From Punica granatum (lineage: Eukaryota; Streptophyta; Magnoliopsida; Myrtales; Lythraceae): a DNA stretch of 64,000 bases. Position numbers and translations under genes: made by a program. The stretch spans positions 30,066,605 through 30,130,604 of the forward strand of contig NC_045130.1 in the NCBI RefSeq assembly GCF_007655135.1, given 5' to 3'. Each line of letters begins with the position of its first letter. Within the stretch, counting starts at the first letter, position 1. The notes below the pieces were generated by a model. That model saw only the letters and a program-made list of their open reading frames with translations, had not been told where the DNA came from and did no database searches. Shown here one piece after another: positions 50,122 to 61,142 of the stretch.

Positions 50122-52260
50122 TAAGGCAAAGATCCGCGTGATAAGCATCTATTTATCTATATAAAATATTAAAAGTTAGGACAATGTGTCGAGAAGTGTC
50201 ACGGAGGATGGAGAGGCATTTTCCTTACATGACCCTTCGTGTGACCCCAATGGCAACAAGACAAGTGGTGCAATATTATAACGATACATCGTTTTCAAAA
50301 CTGAAATGTTCTGTAATAAAATATCAAAAGACTTAACTTATAGATGATCTATTTAACTGCACGTTGAATCTTCCATGCATTATTTTCATAAAAGGAGGTG
50401 GAGTAATATGGAGAAGTGTCATTGTTTTGCCCTAAAGGAATTTGCCGATTAAGCTATTTAGGAACTTCATAAGTAAAGACTTCATATATCTTAGTGAGTT
50501 CATTTAGTTAAAAGTAATTTTACTGAATTATTTTCTTGATCCAATATATATATTTAGTTTGTCGTATTCAAGGATTTATGTCCCGGGTTATTAGTGATCG
50601 AGCCTGAGCCCTGAGACTGCGGAGACGGAGAGATTCTCCGGTGATCGGAGGTCGAGCCGCGGAGAGATAGAAACGTGAAGTTTGTCCCCGGTATGGAAAG
50701 TGTGAGTTCCGTGCCAAATAGGGAAAGTCCCTCCTGCATAGCCAACCGGTTAGGCTTGTCCCCAGTCTCTGGGCCTTAACTCACTGGGCCGGCCCACTGG
50801 TGCTTATGGAATTTAGGCTTCTAGGCCTCTCTTGGGCTCGGTCCACATCAATTAGCAGCATACTTGATGAATGATATGGATAAACACTTGACGCTGCGAA
50901 CATTCACATTGATTAAGATGTAAAATATTTCCACACATTTCGATTGAGACGTTTCTTAGAAGCTGAAGTTACTTGCTTCTCATACGTACCATTTTGCTTG
51001 AGATGCTTTTCAGAAGCCAGAGTCATCTACTTTTCATTTGCTTCACATATTTCTAATTTTGTCAAATTGAGAGCGTAAGTCATTTTCCAAATCGGGATCG
51101 TACCGTAATTTTAACTTGAGAGTGGAATAATATTTTACAATTTTATTGCATCGATTTTGAAATATTCAAACTAAAATTAGGTATTATGTAAAAAGATTTG
51201 TTTCTAAGTATACCGCAAGCACTTTAAATAAAATCAAAATAAATTAAGATGTTAAAAAAAATATTCTCCTTCGCTCTTAACATTTCTTACATAAGTCTGC
51301 ATATATACATTTCATGGTATTTTTTTGTTCACGATATCAGTCAGTTATGTTTCATATTTGCATATTTAAGAAATATGTAAAAAAAAAAAAAAGCGCGAGG
51401 CTGTGGTCTAGTACTATTACTAATGATTTGCATTCCTCTCAAAAAGGTGACTAAAGGAGATACAATAATTAAGTGATGAGAACCACAAGTGGATGTTGTT
51501 CATCCACTAAATTCTTAATAATTAAGTGTAATGAAAGGTCATTAAAAATTAGGAATTATGTAGTGCTGGGATAACAAGATAAGATCGGGAACTTATAATC
51601 ATTTCAGCCATAACAAAATCAGTATTTAATGATGGATCCTCTAATTCTTTTTTTCTTTCTTTTGGCCACATGGAGCCTCTGATTCTGAGCCTCTCGAATG
51701 GGACAGCAATGGCGATTTTGCAATTTGTGCGAAAAGCATGGTCATTTACTTGATGAGAGACTTCTCGGAGGATTCGGAACGAAACTTTTCGGAGGAAAAA
51801 GTTTTTCGCTAAGAGGTTGTTTGGATCGTGGAAATGTTCGGAGATTCTTGAGAGTTTCCCAGCTTCTCCATCTGAGTTGCTTTGTTTGGTGGGAAAATTC
51901 TCCCGATAAGATACTTGATGGGTTTCACAATTAACCCACTGGACTATGGGATTTCGAATTCCAAAGTTACACATGGGATTCTTTAAATTAGACCCAACAT
52001 GGTGTATTCGAACCAAATGACGGCATTATGGTGAGATTGTCTTTCTTCTCAATTACTTATTTTACTACCGAACACTATAAAATTATATTATTCACTTCCA
52101 ATAATTCAATATACTTGTGAAACGCAAAAAATTTACACTACGAATTACATTCCCAATAAAATGATGATAAACGGGTCAGTTTTTCTAAGTATTCTTAATA
52201 ATTTAATAACGCTCGAACCAAATGCCCATAACAAAATCACTTTAAATCAGTGAGGTAAGA
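50122..52260. other. Intergenic DNA; no supported gene
   Basis: 50550-50860 is GC-richer with GGGCC-type phrases but has no assignable frame. A 155-codon minus-strand frame at 51549-52016 lacks any recognisable domain and lies in DNA that resembles MITE sequence (TTGTTTGG... and ...CCAAATGA on either side). Confidence 0.45.
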
Positions 52261-52265
52261 GGATT

Positions 52266-52851
52266 TGTAAAATTTTTACTTGGGCCTATACGGCCTTGAG
52301 TTTATCTGCAACTCAAAAGCTTAAACTGATAGGTTGCTAGACCCAAGTTTCATATAAGCTTGTGGTTTCTTTCTCAATTTTTCCATGTGAGATAACGTAT
52401 CTCAACACCCACCCTCATGTGGCAACGTGTGGTCCAACACGTGCCACGTGCCCATAAACACCCGCCTTTAACAATTGACAATGAGCCAGACATCCTTTTC
52501 CGTGCTTGGGTAATGGGAGACAAATACCAAATTAGCCTCAATCTCCATACTCGGGTCTAACTAGAGGTGCACATTTAGCTATCTCGAAACTGGACCATGC
52601 CACTCTTCGGTCTAATTAACATGAGGCGCACTTTTGGCTGCCTTGAAATCGAATATAGCGTGGTGTGAGCCCACATGAGCGCGCGGAAGCATAACTCGCT
52701 CTGATACTATGTAAAATTCTCACTTGGGCCTACATGGACTTGAGTCCATCTGCAATCCAAAAGTTTAAGCTGATAGGCTACTGGACCCAAGTTTCATATA
52801 AGCTTATAGTTTCTTTCTTAATTTTTTCATATGGAATAACGTATCTCAACA
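52266..52851 (-). mobile_element. Complete TRIM retrotransposon (586 bp)
   Basis: Two 142-bp LTRs (52266-52407 and 52710-52851) share nearly all of their sequence. On the element strand they start TGTTGAGATACG and end TTTTACA. Next to the right-hand LTR, on the minus strand, lies TAGTATCAGAGCGAG, the tRNA-Met primer-binding site; next to the left-hand LTR is a purine tract, GAGGGTGGGTG. The element is flanked by the perfect 5-bp duplication GGATT (52261-52265, 52852-52856). The interior is about 300 bp and codes for nothing, as in all TRIMs, which rely on proteins from other elements. Confidence 0.93.
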
Positions 52852-52856
52852 GGATT

Positions 52857-54177
52857 CCAAGGCGGCTTTTCGTGAGGATCAAACATCGCTCTTAACAAAA
52901 TAAAAAAATGCTAAATAATTTAAAAGTTGTGCCTAATAATTCTCTTAAAACTAAATGTATTTAGGATGTTATGTAAATTACAGCTCATTTTCATTATGAG
53001 TAGGATTTTCGAATTAGCAGAATTTTTAAGTTGATCAGTAGAAGAGTATAGCAATGCTCTGCCAAAGTCACTTTAGCTTAAATATAATCTTTTTTGGTAT
53101 ATACCCTGATGCCCAGAAGTCTATCGCGCTCCGTCTATTCCAGTTCGGGCCGGGTTGGCCCTCTAAAGGCTAAACATGTCCTGGCGTGGATTCTCTCCGT
53201 TTATCATACTCAAATTCAAGACCTTTTTTTTTTTATGACTAACGAATTCGAGACCTTGCTACAAGAAAATAAGTGACGAACTGCTTGAGCTCACTTTAGT
53301 AGCTTAAACATGATTTGTATTGTCAATAGAGTACACTCTGATGAATATAGTAGATTAATGGGTTTGTATTTTCGGCAAATTACTTAGTGTAATTAAGTGG
53401 ACGAAAATAAAATTTCGGTTTTTATAAAAATATCCATACGGTCAACGCCCGTTTGACTATCTGCATAGACAATTATTTGGCTGAAGATGTACATAGAAAA
53501 TAAAAAGTTTCTTCATGAGACGTGTCCCAAATTAAAAGACACTATTCTCATGCCCATTTATTCGATATGAAAGATTGGTTCTTGTGCCAAAATCATAATT
53601 GAGATCATTCGACACAGTTCCAGAATATTAAGTGAGAGAATTAGGGTATTCTACGAGTTTGCTAATCGTAGAACACATGAAAGCTTTGTTGTATCATCGA
53701 TGAGACTTGCCGAAGTCCTTTAGCAATTTTGTGTGAGGGCATATAACTCTTTTCATAATGCGTTCTACGTGCCTCGAAGCAATTGTTCAACATCAAAGAT
53801 CGTGTTTATCATCTTCTTCGACTCTGAGTTCAGGATTGACATCGTCTTCTTCGACCATGTCCAAAGTTCGTCTTCTCCAAATTCGAATTATGTTCTGCCT
53901 TTGTCACCGAAGCATCCACCCTAAGGTATAAGTCTCCGACCCATTCACCGCGGTTAATTGTACAAGCTTTATAAATATCACCATATTCAAATAAAGAGAT
54001 TTTTTTTTCTTTTGTTATCAAACATATTATTTCCTAATTTAAATAACAAATAGAGATAATATCTTCCACATTCCTTTATTGAAAAGAGTTTGCGTCGGGA
54101 AGAAGAAAATACACCTCCTAACATGTACACATGTGATGCTAACAAATCGCTATTTCAATGTAATGGTTTAAACTAAA
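52857..54177. other. AT-rich intergenic DNA with one SINE
   Basis: Apart from the SINE at 53091-53299, no coding or structural signal is visible. Confidence 0.5.
53091..53299 (-). mobile_element. tRNA-derived SINE with an internal duplication
   Basis: In reverse complement it shows the SINE 3' end (CATCAGGGTATATACC) and the B-box region GGTCTCGAATTCG. A run of T interrupts the element and the stretch around CAAATTCAAGACC/CGAATTCGAGACC appears twice. The flanks TAGCTTAAATATAATCT (53074) and TAGCTTAAACATGATTT (53300) are a diverged target duplication. Confidence 0.6.
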
Positions 54178-54193
54178 ATCATTAATATGCATA

Positions 54194-54377
54194 ACCAACG
54201 TGGATTGGTTTAAGCGATTCAACGCTTATTCTATTTAAATAAAGTCTTGAGTTCGAGTCCTTGTGAATTGAGAAAATCTACATTGGGAAAACTTTACCCC
54301 TTAGTGGGCTGATCCGGTTCAACTGAATTAGTCGGAGCCCAATTAGACTTTTCAAATACCAGAATTCACACCGAAAT
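54194..54377 (+). mobile_element. tRNA-derived SINE, intact copy with 16-bp target duplication
   Basis: This is the best copy of the family in the window. The A-box TGGTTTAAGCGA (54206) and B-box GTTCGAGTCC (54251-54260) have tRNA-gene spacing, so polymerase III could transcribe it. The 3' end is AATACCAGAATTCACACCG. The flanks are the perfect repeat ATCATTAATATGCATA (54178-54193, 54378-54393). It codes for nothing and needs LINE proteins to move. Confidence 0.88.
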
Positions 54378-54393
54378 ATCATTAATATGCATA

Positions 54394-55289
54394 CATGCAT
54401 GTGCATGATCTCAAACTTAGTTATAAGTAAACGTCAATTAGATTGGATGATAGTATTTCGATTGGCTTCATTCTACATATATTATGTGTAGCTATCCTCA
54501 AACTTGGCCATCAACACGGAACGGTAGATATTTCGATGGGTCCCAATAATTAATAGTACCACGAAGTATGGTTTAGCTAGGTTGACAAGCAAGCGGAGAC
54601 ACCGAGAATGGACCGAGGGGAGTTGAGAAGAGCAGTCGTGTCCCTAAACTTTCGACGTTCAATGGAAATTTATGTATTATCAATTTTATTTGTCCCCTTA
54701 AAGTGCTCGTTCTCCTAGTCCAAATCGTGGGTCCGTCCTTGACAGACACTATATGTACAAATTGATGCCCATGGGGAACAAATCCACACAAAATTCAATA
54801 GCTGTCAATTAAATGTTTCTAACAAGATGCATTTATGGAGAGATCCATAGAGTTAATTATTGTGCCCGCCCAAAGTTTGACAAAAATGAGAATTAAAAAT
54901 TCGACCGACCCATAAAATCACAAATCAGACTTTTACAGATGGTTTCTCCAAACAGGAAAGTAGTCTCTTTCCATTTGTCAAATTTGTTCAAATCTAAGTA
55001 CGGAAAGGAATTAATTATAGGTGATGTTACGAGGATTGGGATGAAAAATTATTATCATGGTTGTTTTTTTTTTAATTGTTGAATATGATTAGTTAAAATT
55101 TAAATCGTGTACATGTTCAAATTCTTTTTACATAAAGAATTATTCCTCAATTTTTGACTTTTGAGATTTTTTACCACACATCTTCTTGAGGAGGTTTAAT
55201 CACGCCCGTAAAAGAGTCAAACCTGATTCCACATTAATTAAACTGGACCCAATCCATGGTTCAATTCAATACATCAATAAATAATGACA
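54394..55289. other. Intergenic DNA; nothing assignable
   Basis: No gene, repeat or RNA gene is recognisable. Confidence 0.5.
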
Positions 55290-56204
55290 AGTTTATACTT
55301 TTCGGAAAAAAGAAAAGAAAAAAAAAACAATTTAGCTCCAAATCGTCTTCTTGTTCAACTTTCCGCTCCCAAAAACATAGAACCCCTTGCTAAATTACAA
55401 ATCAAATAAAAAAAAAATTCAATATTCAATCAATTACGTCTAGGATCGCTTCCGACGCCTTCAATCAATTCAACATTTAATCAATTTAAGCCATTGTTGA
55501 CCCGCACCTCTCCTCCCTGGGCCACACCTCCCATCTCTGGCTCTCTGATTCCTTCCCATCAAGCCTTCTTCGATCCGCGCCTCTCCTTCTTGCGACAACA
55601 CCTCCTATTAACTATCCATTTTTCAATTAAATCCTAAAAATTAAAAATCTAGCCCTAAAACCCTAAAAAGCCGTTCGGGCACCGATTCAATTTAGCCTTC
55701 TAATTGATTAATCAAACTGATTAAACCCCCCGACAATCCGAAGTCAACTCACCAATTTAGCCTCTTAGCCATTCAATTGCAACTTTAATCCCATTAGCCT
55801 AAAATAACAGAGTCCAATACCCAACCCAATTCTATTCATTTTCGGTCAATTACTTAATTAATCCCCTCAATCAACTCTGGTCAACTCAGCCAAATTATTA
55901 CTGAGTTTTTAATCAGTCTTGAGGAAAGATTCAGTCGGAAGTTCCATTGTAACAATTCAAGATCCGAGACGGAATGTGTGGCCGTGAGGACGAATGATGT
56001 GGATCGGCGACATCTTGAATCGATTGAAGTCGTCAGAGGCGATCCCAGGCGGAATCGATTGAATGTTGAATTTTTAATTTGGCCTTTGATTTGATTTGCA
56101 ATTTGCACAGGTCTTTTTTTTTTTTGTGTTTTTGGGAGGAGAAAGTCGAAAAAGAGGACGATAGAGCTAAATTATTTTATTTTCCCTAGAAAGAGTAAAA
56201 TTAT
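55290..56204. mobile_element. Inverted-repeat element with long arms
   Basis: Left arm (about 55320-55475) and right arm (about 56005-56180) are reverse complements over about 150 bp with differences. AATTTAGCTCCAAATCGTC pairs with the complement of GACGATAGAGCTAAATT. GCTCCCAAAAACA pairs with the complement of TGTTTTTGGGAGGAG, and CGACGCCTTCAATCAATTCA with the complement of TGAATCGATTGAAGTCGTC. The interior is non-coding. I could not fix a target duplication, so the ends are approximate. Confidence 0.6.
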
Positions 56205-57340
56205 TATTTAATTTATTGAATCAGTTGATTTAGTTTGTTTTAATGTTGAACCGGATTTGACTCGTTCACGGACATGACTGAACTTCGTCGAGAAATGCAT
56301 AGTCAAAAGTATAACAAATCAAAGTATGAGTAGTGAATTTTCAGTTAAAAAGATTTCAAATGCGTGTACGGTTGAAATCTTTCCTACTAAAATCTAATAA
56401 TTAAAATAAAAACAATCGTTGTTGTTGTTTTTACTAGTCAATCGCCGTAGAATCTCCAATTAATTATATGTATCTTGGTGGATATAGATGGAACATTCAT
56501 GTACATTGTCCTTCCATTCAACTGATTGACTTGTTGGGCAGGTGTACATCAAAAGTTGGCATTAGGCATATATGGAACCGGGATTTGGATTGAGAATAAG
56601 ACAGGATCCTTATGGAGAATAGGAAGGTAAATCGTCTGAGTAGCAAGAGAGCAAATATCAGTAACATAAAAAAATTAAAGGATAGTATAATTTTTTTTTA
56701 TAACATCAAAATTTTAAATAAAGCAACTGCTCTCTTTTTTGTCCTCCTAAATTCGTCTCGGACTTAGCTAGCATACGTGATCTTACTAGAAAATTGTTGG
56801 AAGAGCCAATCACACAAACAGAAGCGAAAATAATAAATGATTAAGCCGGAAAAAATATATTATATCATATTGCATTATATATATGCTTATGAAGGCTACA
56901 AATTAGAGTTTAGTAACTAAATGTAGCTCATCTCGGCACTTCTTCTTAGCGTCTCCCACGTCTACTAATATTGACTAACTAGTCATGAAAATGGATGCAC
57001 GCGTTATCCAGAATGATTGGACGTAATGCATTTTTTTAGGTGACTTCTATGAGTTAGTCTTCAAAAATACCGATTCCGTCCATCAAGAGCGCACCATTAG
57101 TACTCACACATTGTTCATAGACAGGCCAAGCACTAGTCTAGGGACCTTTTTCATGTGCTTCATTTCCCTCCAAAGAGAACAAAATAATAAAACCAAGAAA
57201 AATGTATTAATTGAACCCAACCTACTTGACATTCATGCAAGGTCCCCTCAACTGCCCTCTAACTCTCTCTCTCCTCCTCATACCATCCCAAATAAATGCC
57301 TTTCCATTATTTATTTATTTTTTTCCAGTTTTCCACTACC
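56205..57340. other. Intergenic DNA upstream of the secreted-protein gene
   Basis: No gene or repeat with clear ends. Confidence 0.5.
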
Positions 57341-57355
57341 ACCCTCACTTCCTCG

Positions 57356-57363
57356 TATAAATA
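57356..57363 (+). promoter_or_regulatory. TATA box of the secreted Cys/Gly-rich protein gene
   Basis: TATAAATA lies 139 bp upstream of the ATG. A start near 57390 would give a leader of about 105 bp, which is rich in CT and A as in many plant leaders. Confidence 0.75.
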
Positions 57364-57494
57364 TTGCACTAAAACACTTTTCCCTTCTCTTCATCATAAA
57401 CTTCCTTTCTCACACTGATCCAAAGTAGTCAAAAATTAGCTCTAAAAACCCTAAAACAAGAACAAGTTGAAACCTCTTCTTTTTCTTCATAGAA

Positions 57495-57962
57495 ATGAAG
57501 AAAAAGGCCACTCCCTCTTACTTACTCTCCTTCTTCTTCATCATATCCCTCCTCCTCATCTCAACCCTCCCTTCCCTCACGCGGGCCCGACCCGGCTCTT
57601 CGTCACCCGGATCCTCCAAGGCCAAGAAGCCCAGCAAGGGTAGCGGGACCGGAGGGGGGACTGACAACAATAACGGTGGGTTCTTCGGTCCGGGAGACGG
57701 GATCGGCATCCCGGGGTTCGGGAGCGGTTGGGCTGGCGGATACGGAGGTGGTTACGGTGGCCCAGGCGGCGGTTACTCCAAGGGCGGGATCGTGAGGCCG
57801 ACGGTGGTGTGCAAGGAGAAGGGCCCGTGCTACAAGAAGAAGCTGACCTGCCCCGCTAAGTGCTTCACTTCATACAGCCGTTCCGGCAAGGGCTACGGCG
57901 GAGGCGGGGGCGGGGGTGGTTGCACCATGGACTGCAAGAACAAGTGTATTGCTTATTGTTAA
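57495..57962 (+). CDS. Secreted glycine-rich, eight-cysteine small protein
   Basis: A single-exon 155-aa protein. Residues 1-31 are a signal peptide (MKKK lead, long Leu/Ile/Phe core, end at about TRA). A Ser/Lys/Gly-rich linker and Gly/Tyr repeats (GGYGGGYGG at about 80-88) follow. A C-terminal basic domain from about 100 has eight cysteines at 106, 112, 119, 123, 143, 147, 151 and 155, broken by a run of eight glycines; the last four are evenly spaced as C-x3-C-x3-C-x3-C. It is predicted to be exported to the wall or apoplast, with four disulfides. Comparable glycine-rich proteins with a conserved VCKEKGPCYKKKLTCP block occur in other plants as I recall; their role is not established. The TATA box and GC-rich coding DNA against AT-rich flanks support it. 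Confidence 0.88.
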   Translation: MKKKATPSYLLSFFFIISLLLISTLPSLTRARPGSSSPGSSKAKKPSKGSGTGGGTDNNNGGFFGPGDGIGIPGFGSGWAGGYGGGYGGPGGGYSKGGIVRPTVVCKEKGPCYKKKLTCPAKCFTSYSRSGKGYGGGGGGGGCTMDCKNKCIAYC

Positions 57963-58869
57963 AAGGATATATAGTTATAGGTAGGGCTCTATATTATATA
58001 TATCCATCTATAGCTATATAACCACTCTTTCCACTACTAAAGTATGATGTTGTACTATGTTTAATGCGGCTTTTCCGAAAGCTGCTTTGGATGGAAAGGG
58101 CTATTGTTTGACTGTTTTTCGTGGTTGCTTTTTCTAATTACTTAATCCTCTTCGGAGCTATACATATTCAGTGATATATATATATATATATATATATATC
58201 TATATTGAATAAGAGGAGCCCTGCTAGTATTTCCGGCGGATCTGCCTTTGGCTTTGTTTAGTCGGTATATTTGATGTGAACTACGTACACAAATTGGCAC
58301 TTGGCCATAGTAAGATTTTGATACTTGGTGCATTGTGAGATCGATCAGTCCGAATTCAAGGTGGGTGGTCTTCTTGAGACCATCGTGCAAGAGCGTTAAA
58401 CATACTCAATCTCGAGTTTCGAATTTTATTAAATGCAGTCACAGCCTGGACATAAATTAAAGCTAGGAAAGTGAAAGGAGAAAATACATTAGATTTTCGG
58501 GACCCATTGAAGTGGATTGAGGTCACGCACCAAGGACTCCTGTTCATGTTATCTCTGGATGATGGCCAAGATTTTAATTAATCCCCCGCAACCGTCGCTC
58601 TCTCGATATATGCGTTAGTCCCGCCTATTAATATTTCTAAGACCTATGGGTATTATTAATTGGGTAAAGCCAGCGAAAGGGGAGAAATGATTGAGGTGGA
58701 CACTGGAGGAATTTGACTATATTGCACCATGTGACTCATTCCCCATTATTATTTCATGAAGTATATCCGAAAACCGAAAAATATTTAGAAAAATATATGA
58801 CAGAGAAACAAAAACATTTGTAAGTATTAAGGTTGCAAACCCAAAGACGAGAACTTACATGGTGAGGAT
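57963..58869. other. 3' flank of the secreted-protein gene and intergenic DNA
   Basis: A TA microsatellite lies at about 58174-58199. No further gene is seen before the LINE. Confidence 0.5.
58174..58199. repeat. (TA)n microsatellite
   Basis: A pure TA run of about 13 units, downstream of the secreted-protein gene. Confidence 0.95.
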
Positions 58870-58963
58870 AATTTAAGATGGCGCAGTCTCTCTCTCTCTC
58901 TCTCTACCTCCTCTGCCTCTCCAACCCTTCCTTCCCAAGAGGAATCTCACGACATCTCAACGG

Positions 58964-61039
58964 ATGGAGCAGATGAAATCCAGCCGACCAATAAGCGCAT
59001 TAAGGAAATTTCTGCAGCCGAGCCACGGATCTCTATCCGGAAGCAGGCAGGGCTCTCCCTTGCAGCAGCTGTACCAGACAAAGCCTCCCCCTCCAATGGG
59101 GTCGTCTTACAGGGATAAGCTCGCTGGGGCCATTCCAGGAGCCTACCGAGAGGCCTTTGGCATCTGAACAACACTAGTGCGATGATGACGCGGATGACGA
59201 CATAGAACCAGAAGAAGAAGATCATGGCGGCCCAAGACTTCTTCTTACTTTTTCTTTGGCGTGTACCCCGGTATTCGAAAGTCCAACTAGGCCGCGACTA
59301 ATCCAGTGGAGCTGGGTCAGCCATAAAACTCTCTCATCGTGGATTTTCTACATTGACAATGACTCAAATTCGAGACCTTATTTAAGCGGAGTAAATACCA
59401 AATCGCTTGAACAGATCCACGTAGGTAGACTTCTTCTTACTAGAGCAGAGAAATTGGATCTCCGTGCTCCATGGCGAAATTCCCTTAATTTTGAAACTGT
59501 ACGGGAAACCTCTTGAATATAACAAAGCTTAGAAACCTTTGGAGACGTACCGGTGGATTGGATTATTATGGATATTGGGAGAGGCTATTACACTGCGACT
59601 TTCCAAAATGGAGCTGATCGCTGCCGCGGTCTTCGCGATGATCCGTGGTTTATCAATTAACCGTTTTCTCACTATCCGTCTTTGGGAACCCAACTTCCAA
59701 CAACCATCACAAGCATCCATTTCGACAGTTACTTGGTATCCAAGAATTGCCCTCAGATACTACAACCATAACCTGATTCGTCCGTTGAGCTGCCAGTCGA
59801 GCTGCCAGTCAGATTAGACCTCTTCTTCGGATGGACCATTACACAGCTCTGGCAGAAAGGGCTAACTTTGCCCGCATATGTGTCCCAGTGAATTTGGCGA
59901 AACCTTTGCCGAAAGTCCTCTGGATCGGTGACGTGATGATGCCGATTACCTATGAAGGAATACTACCCTGTATTTTGAATGTGGGATTGTCGGTCATCGG
60001 AAGGAAAATTGTCCGTCTCTAACGAACACAGATATTCAGACGAAAAACTGATACTCCAGCCAGCTCTGGTAAATTGCCAGAAGGACAAGCAGACTCAGCA
60101 CAAAAATCAATCGATTTTGGACCCTCGTTTCTGGCCAGCGAAACAGCTTGCTGGCGGCGCACAGAGAGAGAGGAGGATGCCTCAGAAACCAGGACAAGCT
60201 AATGACGATGTCAGCAGGGCCTACCACCTAAACCGCTTGCTCAGTTAGCCGTTGCAAAATGATAACGGTGCCTCTTCCTCCGGGGTGGCTATGGTAGCAC
60301 AGAAGCCGCTGCACTCTGAGCATAACCCAGGAAGATCAGAATCAAAAGCCAAGACATCAGGAATGGCCACCAAAAGTATGGAAGGCCCAATTTCAAATCC
60401 ACTCATCAGGTGGATTCAGTACCAATGATAATGGATCCATCGATCCATCGGTGGACATTTCTGAAACCCCCACCTTGGTGAAAAATTCTGATGGAACCAA
60501 CAAAATTCATGGAGAGCGTACTTGCAAGGATGATGAGCATGCTGCCTTTGCGGCGGTACACCCATTATCGGGGAACTCGATTTCTCTTCAAGGATTACCC
60601 GTTGGGAATGATGAGAAAGGAATGTCTGCCCAAATCTTCCATCGATCATGCCAGGGGGCACTCACCCTTGTCTAGTATTGAGTCCGGTGAGGGAGATCAC
60701 AGAAGAAGCCGATCCCCAGCACCGAATTATAGGAATAGTGGTGATTATTGTAGGTCCGATGTCAATGTTCAGCACGGATTTTCCGCACAAGGTGTGGAGA
60801 GACACCTTGAGATCTGCCATGAAGAGAGGGGACTTTCTTCACAAAATTCCTCTATTAGTCACTCCACCAGCAAGACTGAAGAGTGCAAGGCAGCTGACTG
60901 CAGTGCTCGCACTGGAGATCCATTGATTGTCAACGAAGAGTGTCAAACTAGTGAAGATAATTCACTGGGCGTCGGTGCAAAACATCACCGCTACCGACAG
61001 ACTATGGCCCATGCCAGAGGGTCCTTCACTGGTGTATAG
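58964..61039 (+). pseudogene. LINE ORF1 remnant (DUF4283 and zinc-knuckle type)
   Basis: The frame starts MEQMKSSRPISALRKFLQ at 58964, with SYRDKLAG further on. An acidic stretch (DDDADDDIEPEEEDHGG, about 59180-59235) is cut by a SINE insertion. After it, RAEKLDLRAPWRNSL (about 59442) opens a DUF4283-like domain, continuing with RTGGLDYYGYW, FLTIRLWEPNF and FARICVPVNLAKPLPKVLWI in different frames. The zinc knuckle near 59975-60025 reads YFECGIVGHRKENC, so the first of its three cysteines is lost. Plant LINE ORF1 proteins bind the element RNA. Several frameshifts and stops plus the SINE show it is dead. The C-terminal part (60491-61039) has no further domain I recognise. Confidence 0.82.
59250..59426 (-). 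mobile_element. SINE inserted in LINE ORF1, 15-bp target duplication
   Basis: A 177-bp minus-strand copy of the SINE family. In reverse complement it has the B-box GAATTTGAGTC and TTTATGGCTGACCC, then ATACCGGGGTACACGCC and an A-rich end. The perfect duplication AGACTTCTTCTTACT lies on both sides (59235-59249, 59427-59441). Removing the SINE and one duplicate restores the ORF1 reading frame across the site, so the SINE arrived after the LINE. Confidence 0.92.
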
Positions 61040-61142
61040 TTCATTGGCTGCACCACAGGAAACTCTAGGCTTCATTTAGTATCCTTTGATAATATGGACT
61101 ACATTGATAATCAAGCTGATAATACCATGTCTCCAGCACATT

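Noticed and set aside
51549..52016. 155-codon minus-strand frame
   Set aside because: No domain recognised, biased and repetitive-looking composition, and MITE-like phrases at both sides; chance frame most likely.
57111..57428. 105-codon plus-strand frame upstream of the secreted-protein gene
   Set aside because: It spans the TATA box and promoter of the gene at 57495 and has no recognisable motif.
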